Shown: positions 43,186-52,624, counted from the first letter of the stretch. The stretch: 64,000 nt of DNA from Sinosporangium siamense (GCF_016863435.1 NZ_BOOW01000034.1:62001-126000); one strand, 5' to 3'. The notes: generated by a model not told the origin, from the letters alone. Program-made: numbers and translations.

Positions 43186-44622
43186 TCAGCTCCGGCGGTG
43201 GTTGATCATCACGTGTTTGACCAGGGTGTAGTCGAGGACGCTGTACACCGACAGGTCCTTGCCGTATCCGGACGCCTTCGCGCCGCCGTGCGGCATCTCG
43301 GGGGTGACCACGTCGTGCTCGTTGACCCAGACGGCTCCGCACTCCAGCAGGCCCGACACCTCCATGGCGCGGCCGGCGTCCTTGGTCCACACCGAGGCGG
43401 CCAGGCCGTACGGCGTGCCGTTCGCCAGCTCGACCGCCTCCTGCTCGGAGTCGAAGGTCTGGACCGTGACGACGGGGCCGAACACCTCGCGTTGCACGAT
43501 CTCGTCGTGCTGGGAGACGCCGGTGACGACGGTCGGCTGATAGAAGAAGCCGCGTTCGTCGCCGCTCGCGCCGCCGGTGAGGATCTTGGCCTCTCCTCCG
43601 CCGAGCCGGTCAACGAAGCCGCTCACGCGGCGGTGCTGGGCGCCGGAGACGAGCGGGCCCATCTCGACGCCGTCGACCGCCGGGTCGCCCACCCGGATCG
43701 TGCGGACCGCCTCCACCAGGCCGTCCACGATCTGGCCGGCGATCCTGCGGTCGACGAGGATCCTGGTGGCCTCCGTGCAGTCCTGGCCGCTGTTGTAGAA
43801 CGCCGCCCGGCGCAGCACCGACACGGTGTGCTCGATGTCGGCGTCGTCGAACACCAGCACCGGCGCCTTGCCGCCGAGCTCCAGGTGGACGCGTTTGAGG
43901 GAGTCTGCGGCCTCGCGGGCGACGGTCCGGCCCGTCGCGGAGTCGCCGGTGAGCGACACCATCCGCACGCCGGGGTGGCGCACGAGCGCGGATCCGGTGG
44001 TGCCGTCGCCGGTCAGGACGTTGAGGGTGCCCAGCGGCAGGATGCCGTCGGCGAGTTCGGCGACGCGCAGCGTGGTCAGCGGGGTCTGCTCGGCCGGTTT
44101 GAACACGGTGGTGTTGCCGGTGGCGAGGGCCGGGCCCAGCTTGTAGGCGAGCATCACCATCGGGTAGTTCCACGGCGCGATCTGGGCGACGACGCCGAGC
44201 GGTTCGCGGCGCACGACGGAGGTCTGGCCGCGGATGTACTCCCCCGCGCTGCTCGCCTCCAGGCTGCGGGCCGCCCCGGCGCAGAACCGGATGTGGTCGA
44301 TGGCGAAGGCGATCTCGGCGCGGGCGCCGGCCTTGGGTTTGCCGACGTTGGCGGACTCCAGGTCGACGAGGGTGTCGATGTCGCGTTCCATCGCCGCGGC
44401 GAGGTCCAGGAGGGCACGGGAGCGCTCCCCCGGGGTGTGCCGCCGCCAGTCGGCGTAGGCGGCGGAGGCGGCCGTCACCGCGGCGTCGACGTCCTCGGCG
44501 GTCGCGATCGGGAACCCGCCGAGCGGCGTCCGGTCGGCGGGGTTGACCACCTCGTGCCGGGCGTGGTCACCTGCGTCGATCCACCGCCCGCCGACGAAGA
44601 ACTGGTCGCGCACAGAGGTCAT
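43186..44622 (-). CDS. aldehyde dehydrogenase (gamma-aminobutyraldehyde/betaine-aldehyde type)
   Basis: A 478-residue ALDH. NAD-binding 'PWNYPMVMLAYKLGPALATGN' region, catalytic Glu in 'LELGGKAP' and catalytic Cys in 'NSGQDCTEATR' are all present, as is the final 'EVFGPVVTV'. The C-E/A-T-R context is typical of aminoaldehyde and betaine-aldehyde dehydrogenases. ATG 44622 is preceded by AGGAGA. Divergent from the XRE-cupin regulator, as in polyamine (Puu-like) loci; it would oxidise an aminoaldehyde to the acid in the cytoplasm. Confidence 0.92.
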   Translation of the reverse strand: MTSVRDQFFVGGRWIDAGDHARHEVVNPADRTPLGGFPIATAEDVDAAVTAASAAYADWRRHTPGERSRALLDLAAAMERDIDTLVDLESANVGKPKAGARAEIAFAIDHIRFCAGAARSLEASSAGEYIRGQTSVVRREPLGVVAQIAPWNYPMVMLAYKLGPALATGNTTVFKPAEQTPLTTLRVAELADGILPLGTLNVLTGDGTTGSALVRHPGVRMVSLTGDSATGRTVAREAADSLKRVHLELGGKAPVLVFDDADIEHTVSVLRRAAFYNSGQDCTEATRILVDRRIAGQIVDGLVEAVRTIRVGDPAVDGVEMGPLVSGAQHRRVSGFVDRLGGGEAKILTGGASGDERGFFYQPTVVTGVSQHDEIVQREVFGPVVTVQTFDSEQEAVELANGTPYGLAASVWTKDAGRAMEVSGLLECGAVWVNEHDVVTPEMPHGGAKASGYGKDLSVYSVLDYTLVKHVMINHRRS

Positions 44623-44648
44623 GAGGTCTCCTGATGATTAGAGGGCAG

Positions 44649-44666
44649 CGTTCGGTAAAGCGAACG
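44649..44666. promoter_or_regulatory. candidate operator CGTTCG-N6-CGAACG
   Basis: A perfect 6-6-6 dyad (CGTTCG 44649-44654, CGAACG 44661-44666) in the 113-base divergent region between the aldehyde dehydrogenase and the XRE-cupin regulator, the natural place for the regulator's operator. Confidence 0.5.
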
Positions 44667-44735
44667 GCCGTGGTAGCGTCCCCACTGGGAGCCGGCGTTC
44701 GCCGAGCCCCGGCGAGGTTGTGAGGAGGTCCCGCT

Positions 44736-45281
44736 GTGGGACGGATGGAGGACACTGTCGCCGCCAACATCAGGCGTTTGCGCGAGGCGCGGCAGATGTC
44801 CCTCTCCGAGTTGTCGCGCCGTTCGGGTGTGGGCAAGTCGACCCTGTCGAGCCTTGAGTCGGGCACGGGCAACCCCACCCTGCAGACCCTGTGGTCCATC
44901 GCGGGCACGCTCGGGTGCGCGCTCGGCGATCTCATCCACGAGCAGATCCCGCGCCTGCTTCCTGCGGGCGAGGGCGTCCGGGTGGACAGCGAGTCCACAC
45001 GCGGCCGGGTGATCGCCCGCATCAGCGCCGGCAGCGGCGTGGACGTCTACGAGGTGACCTTCCTGGCGGGCAGGGTCCACGAGTCGAGCGGCGGCATGCC
45101 GGGCATGACCGAGCGTCTGTATGTGGTGTCGGGCGAGGTCACGGCCGGCATGCCGGGGGCGGAGGTACGGCTGTCGCCCGGCGACACCTACCTGCTGCCC
45201 GGTGAGCCCTACGTCGTGCGGGCGTTGTCGGCGGACGACGCCGTCGCCCTCATGATGATCACCAGGCCCGGCGGCGCCTGA
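44736..45281 (+). CDS. XRE-cupin transcriptional regulator
   Basis: A 181-residue protein. Residues ~10-65 form the XRE helix-turn-helix ('LREARQMSLSELSRRSGVGKSTLSSLESG'); residues ~100-178 form a cupin barrel ('SPGDTYLLPGEPYVVRAL'). Start GTG 44736 has GAGGAGG 7 bases away. This PuuR/SutR-like architecture senses a small metabolite and controls amine or amino-acid genes. It is divergent from the ALDH/permease/P450 unit and convergent with the dehydratase operon, so it may control the former. Confidence 0.9.
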   Translation: MGRMEDTVAANIRRLREARQMSLSELSRRSGVGKSTLSSLESGTGNPTLQTLWSIAGTLGCALGDLIHEQIPRLLPAGEGVRVDSESTRGRVIARISAGSGVDVYEVTFLAGRVHESSGGMPGMTERLYVVSGEVTAGMPGAEVRLSPGDTYLLPGEPYVVRALSADDAVALMMITRPGGA

Positions 45282-45309
45282 TCCGCGTGCGCCGCCGGCC
45301 GGGCGCGGG

Positions 45310-47064
45310 TCACCAGCCACCGTGCCATCCCTCCAGGATGCCGTCCGGCACGTTGTCGGAACCCTCGTCGGGGCGGCCCCGCAGGAAGTCGAAGTCGCAC
45401 CCGGTGTCGGCCTGCCGCACGTGCCGCACGAACAGGGCCTTGTAGCCGCGCCGGTAGCGGGGAGCCCGCGGGGCCGACTCCCGGCGGCGGCGCTCCAGTT
45501 CCTCGGGGGCGACCTCCAGATCGAGGCGGCCGTTCGGTACATCGAGCGAAACGACGTCGCCGTCGCGGGCCAGCGCCAGCGGTCCCCCCACGGCGGACTC
45601 CGGCGCCACGTGCAAGACGACGGTGCCGAAGGCGGTGCCGCTCATCCGGGCGTCGGAGATCCGCACCATGTCGGTGACCCCTTGCGCGAGCAGTTTGACG
45701 GGGATCGGCAACATGCCCCACTCGGGCATGCCCGGTCCGCCCTTGGGGCCGGAGTTCCGCAGCACCAGCACACTGGACTCGTCGACGTCGAGGGCGGGGT
45801 CGTCGATCCTCGCCGCGAGATCGCGGACGTCCTCGAAGACGACGGCGCGGCCCCGGTGGGTGAGCAAATCGGCGCGTGCGGCGCTCGTCTTGATGACCGC
45901 GCCGTCGGGGGCGAGCGAGCCGCGCACGACGGCGAGGCCGCCCGTCCGGCCGCGCGGCCGGGAAAGGGGGGCGATGACCTCCCGGTCGAGGACGGCGGCC
46001 GACTCGATCTCCTCGCCGAGGGTCCGGCCGGTGACGGTCGGCACGCCGGTGTGCAGCAGCGGCGCGAGTTCTTTGAGCACGGCCGGGACGCCGCCCGCCG
46101 CGTCGAGGTCCTGGACGAGGAACTCGCCGCTCGGCCGCAGGTTGGCCAGCAGCGGCGTGCGCGCCGAGACGGCGGCGAAGTCGTCCAGGGTGAGGGGCAC
46201 ACCGACGCGGCCGGCCAGCGCGAGCAGGTGCACGATGGCGTTGGTGGAGCCGCCCAGGGCCATCAGCAGGGTGATGGCGTTCTCGAACGCCTCCCTGGTG
46301 AGCAGCGCGGCCGGGGTCGGCCCGCCGGCCAGTGCCAGCTCCACGGCGAGCCGGCCGGCCCGCGCGGCGCCGGCCAGCCGCCTGCCGTCCATGGCCGGGA
46401 CCGTGGCCGACCCGGGGAGCGCAAGGCCGAGCGCCTCGCTGAGGGCGGTGATCGTGGAGGCGCTGCCCATCTCGGCGCAGTGGCCTGGCGTCGACATGAT
46501 CGCCGCCTCCAGGCCGCCAACCTCGGCCCGGTCGGCGGTGTCGGCGCGCACCCGCTCGGCGAGCTTCCACACGTCGGTGCCGCCGCCAAGCTCGCGTCCG
46601 CCGTACGAGCGCGGGCTGGTCGGCCCCGCCGTCACGACGACGGTGGGCAGGTCGACGCTGGCCGCGCCCATGAGCTGGGCCGGCAGTGTCTTGTCGCATC
46701 CGCCGAGCAGCACGACGGCGTCCATCGGATACATGCGGATGGATTCTTCGACGTCCATCGCCATGAGGTTGCGGAACATCATCGCGGTGGGTTTGGCGAG
46801 GTTCTCCCCCAGCGAGATCGTGGGGAACTCCATCGCCACGCCGCCCGCCTCCGCGACTCCGCGCTTGAGGTGCTCGGCGATCTGCCGGAAGTGCACGTTG
46901 CAGGGGGCGAAGTCCGACCAGGACTGGGCGATCCCGATGAACGGCCTGCCGTCGAAGTGCTCAGGGGACAGGCCGATGGGGGTCAGCGTGGTGCGGTGGG
47001 CGAATCCGCTGATGTCGACGGTGCCGAACCAGCGGGCGCTCCGCAGCTCTCTCCCAGGGTTCAT
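45310..47064 (-). CDS. IlvD/Edd family dehydratase
   Basis: A 584-residue Fe-S dehydratase. The three cluster cysteines are visible: 'D-F-A-P-C-N-V-H', 'L-L-G-G-C-D-K-T' and 'P-G-H-C-A-E-M-G-S-A-S-T'. Mg-binding and active-site segments ('ISDARMSGTAFG') are present. In this operon (aminotransferase, FAD enzyme) it is more likely a sugar-acid or hydroxy-acid dehydratase than the branched-chain biosynthetic enzyme. ATG 47064 overlaps the upstream stop (ATGA), with GGGAGGG as ribosome-binding site. C-terminal ~45 residues are longer than typical IlvD. Confidence 0.9.
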   Translation of the reverse strand: MNPGRELRSARWFGTVDISGFAHRTTLTPIGLSPEHFDGRPFIGIAQSWSDFAPCNVHFRQIAEHLKRGVAEAGGVAMEFPTISLGENLAKPTAMMFRNLMAMDVEESIRMYPMDAVVLLGGCDKTLPAQLMGAASVDLPTVVVTAGPTSPRSYGGRELGGGTDVWKLAERVRADTADRAEVGGLEAAIMSTPGHCAEMGSASTITALSEALGLALPGSATVPAMDGRRLAGAARAGRLAVELALAGGPTPAALLTREAFENAITLLMALGGSTNAIVHLLALAGRVGVPLTLDDFAAVSARTPLLANLRPSGEFLVQDLDAAGGVPAVLKELAPLLHTGVPTVTGRTLGEEIESAAVLDREVIAPLSRPRGRTGGLAVVRGSLAPDGAVIKTSAARADLLTHRGRAVVFEDVRDLAARIDDPALDVDESSVLVLRNSGPKGGPGMPEWGMLPIPVKLLAQGVTDMVRISDARMSGTAFGTVVLHVAPESAVGGPLALARDGDVVSLDVPNGRLDLEVAPEELERRRRESAPRAPRYRRGYKALFVRHVRQADTGCDFDFLRGRPDEGSDNVPDGILEGWHGGW

Positions 47065-48788
47065 TTCTTCCCTCCCGGGCGCCGGGTCGCCAGGTTCGTC
47101 AGCTTGCGCAACCACGGTTGCCGGGCCGCGGTGTTCATGACCTTCTTCAGCGGTGAGGCGTACGCCGCGTGCAGCACGTCCTCGAACCCGCGGCGGCGGA
47201 GTTCCCGCGCGGCGTGCTCGGATCCCCAGGGGCGCGGCGTGGCCACGCCGAGGTCGGTGAGCACGGCCATCGCCGCGTTGTAGCCGCTCGCGCCGAGCAC
47301 GCCTCCGCCGGGGTGCGTGCCGGAGCCGCACAGGTAGAAGCCGTCGACCGGGGTGCGGTATGCGCCCCATCCCGCGACCGGGCGGCCGGACAGGAGCTGG
47401 GCCGGCGTCATCGCGCCGTGGTAGATGTTGCCGCCGGTCAGGCCGTATTCCCGCTCAAGGTCCAGCGGGGTGATGGTGTGGGTGCCGAGCACGGCGCCGC
47501 GCATGTTGGGGGCGTGCTCGTAGAGGCGGTCGAGCATCAGATCGGTGAGATCCTGGCGGGCGTCGTCCCAGGTGCGCCCGGTCAGCTCGAACGGGAGTTG
47601 CTGCACCCCGGTGACGATCATGTGCCTGCCCGGCGGCACGAGCCCCGGCTCGCGCACCGAGTCGATCGTCAGCTCGACCACCGGATCCTCCGGCAGCCGG
47701 CCGGCCCGCGCCGCCTCGAAAGCGGCCTCGTAGTGGTCGAGGTCGGGGCTGAGGAAGGTGTGGCCGTTGTGCTGCGGGCCCTGGCCTTTGGGCAGCCCGG
47801 TGTACTCCGGCAGGCGGTCGGCGGCGATCAGGACACGGCACTGCGATCCGCGTACGTCGTAGGCCTCGACGGCGCTGACCGTCTCGCCGGGCAGGTGCTC
47901 GGGTCCGACGAGGGTAAGCAGGGAACGTCTGGGGTCGGCGTTGGACAGGACCAGGTCGGCGGAGATCTCCTCCCCCGAGGCGAGCACCACCCCGCGGGCC
48001 TTGCCGTCGCGGACCACCACGTGGTCCACCGGAGCGGAGGTGCGCAGCCTCGCCCCGCTCGCGGCGGCGGCCGACGCGATCGCGGCCGTCAGCGCGCCGA
48101 CCCCGCCTCGGGCGAAGCCCCACTTGCCGAAGTGCCCCTCGAACTCGCCGACGCTGTGGTGGGCGAGGACGTAGGCCGTGCCGGGTGTGCTGGGCGCGCC
48201 GTACACCGAGACGACGCCGCTGAACGCCAGGAAACCCTTGAGCAGGTCGGACTCGAAGTAGGCGCCGAGCAGGTCGGTGACGCTGCCGGTGACGAACCTC
48301 TCGTAGAGGCCGGCCGAGCCCCGCCGCTCGAACTCGCCGGCCACATCGGCCAGGGACGGCGGCGGCTGCATCATCAGCGGGCGCAGGACGGCGCCGAGCC
48401 GCTGCATGTCCATGCCGAACTGCGCGAAGGCGTCGGCGTCCCGCGGCCCGAAACGTCTGCGCACCTCGCGCAGGGTCCGGTCCGGCTCCTTCCACATGAA
48501 GAAGTGCCTGCCGGACGGCTCGGTGGTGAACGCCAGGGCGTCGGGCGAGCTGTAGAGCTCCAGTCCGTACTCCTTCAGCCGCAGGTCGGCGACGATCTCG
48601 GGGCGCATCAGCCCGAGCACGAACGCGCAGGTGGAGGCCCGGTAACCGGGCATCACCTCCTCGGTGACGCACGCGCCGCCCAGCATCGGGCGCGCCTCAA
48701 GCACCGTCACCTCAAGCCCCGACCGTGCCAGGTAGGCGGCGGAGACCAGGCCGTTGTGGCCGCCTCCGACGATCACGACGTGCGTCAT
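47061..48788 (-). CDS. CrtI/PYROXD2-like FAD oxidoreductase
   Basis: A 575-residue phytoene-desaturase-superfamily protein. N-terminal FAD site 'VIVGGGHNGLVSAAYLARSGLEVTVLEA' is followed by 'GGACVTEE', and near the C-terminus 'YLCGSGTHPGGGVLGASGYNAA' is the family's final FAD motif. No carotenoid genes are near, so a role in carotenoid synthesis is unlikely; this branch may oxidise amines or unknown acids. ATG 48788 overlaps the aminotransferase stop (ATGA), and its own stop overlaps the dehydratase start. Confidence 0.88.
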   Translation of the reverse strand: MTHVVIVGGGHNGLVSAAYLARSGLEVTVLEARPMLGGACVTEEVMPGYRASTCAFVLGLMRPEIVADLRLKEYGLELYSSPDALAFTTEPSGRHFFMWKEPDRTLREVRRRFGPRDADAFAQFGMDMQRLGAVLRPLMMQPPPSLADVAGEFERRGSAGLYERFVTGSVTDLLGAYFESDLLKGFLAFSGVVSVYGAPSTPGTAYVLAHHSVGEFEGHFGKWGFARGGVGALTAAIASAAAASGARLRTSAPVDHVVVRDGKARGVVLASGEEISADLVLSNADPRRSLLTLVGPEHLPGETVSAVEAYDVRGSQCRVLIAADRLPEYTGLPKGQGPQHNGHTFLSPDLDHYEAAFEAARAGRLPEDPVVELTIDSVREPGLVPPGRHMIVTGVQQLPFELTGRTWDDARQDLTDLMLDRLYEHAPNMRGAVLGTHTITPLDLEREYGLTGGNIYHGAMTPAQLLSGRPVAGWGAYRTPVDGFYLCGSGTHPGGGVLGASGYNAAMAVLTDLGVATPRPWGSEHAARELRRRGFEDVLHAAYASPLKKVMNTAARQPWLRKLTNLATRRPGGKK

Positions 48789-50106
48789 GCGGTGCACTCC
48801 CTCATCCCGGCCAGAGCCGTATCGGCCCGGTCGAGCACCAGATCGATGTCGGCGTCCGTGTGCGCCGACGACAACATCCAGGTGTTCCGCGGCGGCAGGT
48901 AGACGCCGCGGCGCAGCAGCGATTCGGCGAAGGCGCCCGCGGCGGCCCTGTCCGTGCGCGCCGTCACGTCCGCGTAGTCGGCCAGGCGGCCGGGGTCGCG
49001 GACGAAGTGTGTCTGGAGCAGCGCGCCTAGCCGGTGCACCGCCAGGTCGTGTCCGTGCCGCTCCCCCACCTTGCGCAGCCCGTCGGCGAGTTGCCCGGCC
49101 AGCCGCTCCAGCCGCGCGTCGAACCCCGGGCGCATATAGCACTCCAGCGCCGCGAGCGCCGCCGCCGTGGCGAGGGGGTGGCCGTTGAAGGTCCCCATGT
49201 GCGGCGCGGGCCCGGCCGCCGTGTCGAGCACCGCGCTCCGGCCGGCCACCGCGCTGATCGGCAATCCGGCGCCGAGCGCCTTGCCCAGCACCGTCACGTC
49301 GGGGACAACCCCGAACCTGCCCTGCGCGCCCGCGAGCCCGGCGCGGAAGCCGGTGACGACCTCGTCGAAGATCAGCACGATGCCGTGGCGCTCGGTGAGC
49401 GCGCGCACCGCCTCCAGATAGCCGGGCAGCGGCTCCAGCACCCCGGCGAGCGGCACCGGCTCCATGATCACGGCGGCGATCTCGGAGCCGCGCTCGCGCA
49501 GAAGCGTCTCCAGCCCGATTGGATCGTTCCATCGCGCCACCAGGACGTCGTGATCGCGGCCCAGCCCCGCCGACGCGGCCACAGGTGGCAGCGGCACCGG
49601 CCGATCCGCCGCCGCCGGCGGGGTGCCAGGCCCCGACACGGCGATGTCGGAGAACCAGCCGTGATAGTGCCCCTCGAACCGGACGACGGTGTTCCGCCCG
49701 GTCGCCGCCCGCGCGAACCGCAGCGCCGCGTGCACCGCCTCGCTCCCGTGGTCGAGAAGCAGACGGCCTCGGCGCTCGGCACCACCTCCACCAGCACCTC
49801 GGCGAGCTGGGCCTCCAGATAGTGCTGTGCCCCGTAGAGCAGCCCGGCCCGCATCTGCCTGGTCACGGCCTCGACGACCGGCTCCGGGCTGTGTCCCAGC
49901 AGCAGGGGCCCGTTGGCGAGGGCGAAGTCCACATAGACCCCGCCGTCCGCGTCGGTCAGCCGCGCACCTTCTGCCCCGGTGATGACCAGGGGCGCGGGCC
50001 GCACGCCGAGCCTGGCCGCGGACGTCACTCCTGTGGGGATGACCCTCGACGCCCGCGCCATCCATGCGCGGGAGAGGGCGAAATCCCGGGTGTCTTGTAT
50101 GGACAT
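48785..50106 (-). pseudogene. class III aminotransferase (glutamate-1-semialdehyde-aminomutase-like), frameshifted
   Basis: ATG 50106 (GGAGG 5 bases before) starts a normal N-terminus 'RASRVIPTGVTSAARLGVRPAP'. At plus 49745-49747 (a CCC run) the frame breaks: 'VCFSTTG' in one frame must continue as 'SEAVHAALRFARAATGR' in the next. The rest is intact, including 'LIFDEVVTGFR', the PLP lysine in 'VLGKALGAGLPISA' and 'TFNGHPLA'. One added base restores a ~439-residue enzyme. It heads the three-gene operon with the FAD enzyme and the dehydratase. Either a recent pseudogene or a sequence error. Confidence 0.85.
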
Positions 50107-50221
50107 GGCAACCTCCAGTCCGGTGCCCCAGGTCCCTTCGTTCCCTTTATCGAACACCACGGAGAGGCGGTAACGCAATATCTCACGCACTGAGCTTTAC
50201 TTTTAAGCTCCTTGTCACTCT

Positions 50222-50570
50222 TGATCGTTCCTTAAACCGTACGAGGTGTGCCACGTCGGCGACCACGTGCGCGAGCCGGCCCGGCTGGCCGGCCTCGCTC
50301 TGCTCCGCCTGCGCCCCCACGTCGACTGGGCCCCGGCCGTCACCACGATCGACGACGTGCTCAAGCCGCCGCGTCCCCTCGCCCACTCCCGTGACTTCGC
50401 CGGAGTGGCCGAGGGCGACCTGTTCGCGCCGGCCGACGTGATCTGCCGCTGATCGACGCGCCCGTCACCATCGAGGACCGCAGCACCCACGTGCTCGCCT
50501 TCTCCGATCGGCAGGAGGAGGCCGGCTTCATCAGGATCTCCTCGATCCTGCAGCGATCCTGCAGCGCATG
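50222..50570 (+). pseudogene. fragment of a PucR-type regulator gene
   Basis: On the plus strand 'GDLFAPADVIC' (to ~50445) and, one frame over, 'LIDAPVTIEDR' and 'VLAFSDRQEEAGFIRI' (from 50449) match the intact PucR protein at 51.0-52.6 kb ('GELFDLANAIC', 'LIDAPVTIDDR', 'VLAFSDRQEEADFIRV'). The N-terminal part of this fragment ('EPARLAGLALLRLRPHVDWAP') does not match it and is not recognised. No helix-turn-helix remains. A dead paralogue or partial duplication, in opposite orientation. Confidence 0.7.
50543..50564 (+). repeat. 11-bp tandem duplication (CGATCCTGCAG x2)
   Basis: Two perfect adjacent copies at 50543-50553 and 50554-50564 mark the end of similarity of the PucR fragment; probably a scar of rearrangement. 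Confidence 0.7.
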
Positions 50571-50649
50571 ACGCCCGCCGACTTCCACGAGATGTCGCAG
50601 GACGCCGAGTTCAGCGCCGAGACCCCCGTGTTCGTGCCCGGCCAAGCCA

Positions 50650-50985
50650 GGTGTCCTCCCACCACCCGGTGGCGACGAGGTTGCCGAACCACATGTGGGA
50701 GAGCTCGTGGAGCAGGACGGTGGCGCGATCCTCGCGTTCCTGGCCGGTGGCGGCGGGGTTGAAGACGAAGGGGCGCCGAACGTGACGGCACCGGCGTTCT
50801 CCATGGCCCGCGCGCCGGGCTCCAGAGTGGTGATCTGGTGGTATTTCCCGGCGCAGGGGAAGATGCGCTGCGCCCCCACCATGAAGGTCATCGTGGTGAA
50901 GTAGAGCTCGCCGTCGGCCGGATCGATATCGCCCGCGGAGTACGGCGTGAGCCGGATCAGGGCCGGTCGAGCGACAGGCGCGACG
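50650..50985 (-). pseudogene. fragment of an M1 family (PepN) aminopeptidase
   Basis: Minus-strand codons give 'RALIRLTPYSAGDIDPADGELYFTT'-type sequence, then 'A-R-A-M-E-N-A-G-A-V-T-F' (the GxMEN motif with Arg for Gly) and, after a one-base frameshift near 50775, the zinc motif H-E-L-S-H in 'LLHELSHMWFGNLVATGWW'. Both the N-terminal ~200 residues and everything after the zinc motif are missing. It cannot make an enzyme. Confidence 0.75.
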
Positions 50986-50998
50986 GCACGCTCGAACG

Positions 50999-52624
50999 TC
51001 AGGGTTCGAACAGGCGGAGCTGGAGGGCGAGTTCCAGCCGCGTGCGGGGGTCGTCGAGGTCGACGCCGCCGATCTCGCCGATGCGCCGCAACCGGTAGCG
51101 CAAGGTGTTCTGATGGATGTGGCTGTTCTCCGCGGCCAGCACGATGTCGCCGTGGGCGTCCAGCCAGGACCGCAGCGTGGGCAGCATGGAGGCGTTGCGC
51201 GCGTTGTCGTAGGCGAGCAGTTTCGCATAGGCCCCCGTCGGTCCCCAACCGCGCATGCGCAGCAGGTCGCGGCTCTCCAGGAGCAACGCCTCCACGTCGA
51301 CCTCGGCGGCGTGGGCGATGGACCGGCCGTCGCGGGCGGTGCGCAGGACGCGGACGGCCCGGTCGGCGTCGGAGCGGGAGCGTTCCAGGTCGTCGGCGCC
51401 CCGCCCGACGCGCCCAATGCCGATCAGCATCGGCTCGGTGCTGCGGGTGCGGGCAAGGAAGGAACGGCAGGAGCTCTCCACGATCACCTGCACGTCCCTT
51501 AGGCGGCGGGCCGGCACGATGGCGTAGATCTGGTCGTCGATGACGGCGCAGATCGACCCGGGCAGGCTCGCGTCGAGGTGGGTGTTCAGCGCGGTGGCGA
51601 TGCGCTGGCGTTCGCCGTAGCGGCGGGCGATCAGCAGGCTGTCGGTGGCGGCGGCGAGGTCGGTGTCGCCGTTGTCGAACGAGACGGCGAGCACGAAGGC
51701 CGCCGTGTCCGCCAGGCCGAGCTGCCGCAGCGCCGTGGCGGCGGTCGCACCACCGCCGAGGGCGGCGGCGACGCGGTCGCCGCGCACCCGCCGCCGCGCG
51801 TCGGAGCCGCGCAGCCGCAGCATGCGGATGGCCACCAGGCGGGAGCCTTCAAGCAGCCGCTGCTCGCGGTCGGGCGTCGGGGCCTCGCGCACGGCGGCCC
51901 AGATGGTGCCGAGGAACTCCTCGCCGGCCCGGATCGCCACCGCGAGCCGGGGAAGCGTGGGCCTCTCGTCCACCGCCACGGCCTCGAAGTAGACGGGCCC
52001 GGCGGCGCGGCGGATCGCGCGGGCGGCGCCGTCGCGCTGGTAGACCACCGGGGTGCGGCGGCCGAGGATGCACTCGACGCGGATGAAGTCGGCCTCCTCC
52101 TGGCGGTCGGAGAAGGCCAGGACGTTGCCGTGCCGGTCGTCGATGGTCACCGGGGCGTCGATGAGGGTGCAGATGGCGTTGGCGAGGTCGAAGAGCTCGC
52201 CGGTGAGCGCGGGTGAGGAGAAGGGGGCGACGTTTGCCGTCCGGCCGGAGGCATTGAGCAGGGTCAGCGCCTGCAGCCAGCTCGCCCCCGGGGACAGGCC
52301 GAGCAGGACCGTGCCGCACTCCCCCGCCCGGTTTACGAGACGCCCGTCGGCGGCGCTCGAACGGACGACGACGGCGGCCGCCCGGCCCGCGGCCGCCTGG
52401 ACGAGGGCGAGGAGCGACGGACCGTCGTTGAGGCCGACGGCGAGCACGATCGACCCGGCGGGCACGGGCGCGGGGTCGGCGGGGTCGTGAACGTGGACAC
52501 CGGTGACGACGCCCGCCGTCCCAGGATCGCCGGCGAGCAGGTCGACGAGGGTGCTGCCCAGATGCTCGATGGCTCTGGCGAGAGTGGATCCCACCGGCTG
52601 GGCGGGGGCGTCGGTCCAGTTCAC
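50999..52624 (-). CDS. PucR family transcriptional regulator
   Basis: A 541-residue regulator: an N-terminal PucR ligand domain (~20-190, 'GSTLVDLLAGDPGTAGVVTGVHVHDP'), a GAF-like middle, a CdaR GGDEF-like segment and the C-terminal helix-turn-helix ('ENSHIHQNTLRYRLRRIGEI'). GTG 52624 has GGAGGATG as ribosome-binding site. It stands between gene remnants; the aminotransferase operon (50.1-45.3 kb) is the closest intact unit on its strand and its most plausible target. Family members activate amino-acid or purine catabolism. Confidence 0.88.
   Translation of the reverse strand: MNWTDAPAQPVGSTLARAIEHLGSTLVDLLAGDPGTAGVVTGVHVHDPADPAPVPAGSIVLAVGLNDGPSLLALVQAAAGRAAAVVVRSSAADGRLVNRAGECGTVLLGLSPGASWLQALTLLNASGRTANVAPFSSPALTGELFDLANAICTLIDAPVTIDDRHGNVLAFSDRQEEADFIRVECILGRRTPVVYQRDGAARAIRRAAGPVYFEAVAVDERPTLPRLAVAIRAGEEFLGTIWAAVREAPTPDREQRLLEGSRLVAIRMLRLRGSDARRRVRGDRVAAALGGGATAATALRQLGLADTAAFVLAVSFDNGDTDLAAATDSLLIARRYGERQRIATALNTHLDASLPGSICAVIDDQIYAIVPARRLRDVQVIVESSCRSFLARTRSTEPMLIGIGRVGRGADDLERSRSDADRAVRVLRTARDGRSIAHAAEVDVEALLLESRDLLRMRGWGPTGAYAKLLAYDNARNASMLPTLRSWLDAHGDIVLAAENSHIHQNTLRYRLRRIGEIGGVDLDDPRTRLELALQLRLFEP

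Noticed and set aside
41620-44634. Plus-strand open frame of about 1000 codons
   Set aside because: It is antisense to the APC permease and aldehyde dehydrogenase genes, has no domain pattern and is rich in His/Arg/Gly/Asp as expected from reading GC-rich genes backwards.
45322-47283. Plus-strand open frame of about 650 codons
   Set aside because: Antisense shadow of the IlvD-type dehydratase, which shows all three cluster cysteines on the minus strand.
38937-52624. A natural-product biosynthetic cluster (P450, CrtI-like enzyme, aminotransferase)
   Set aside because: No core synthase (PKS, NRPS, terpene, RiPP) is present; permeases, ALDH and PucR/XRE-cupin regulators fit catabolism better.
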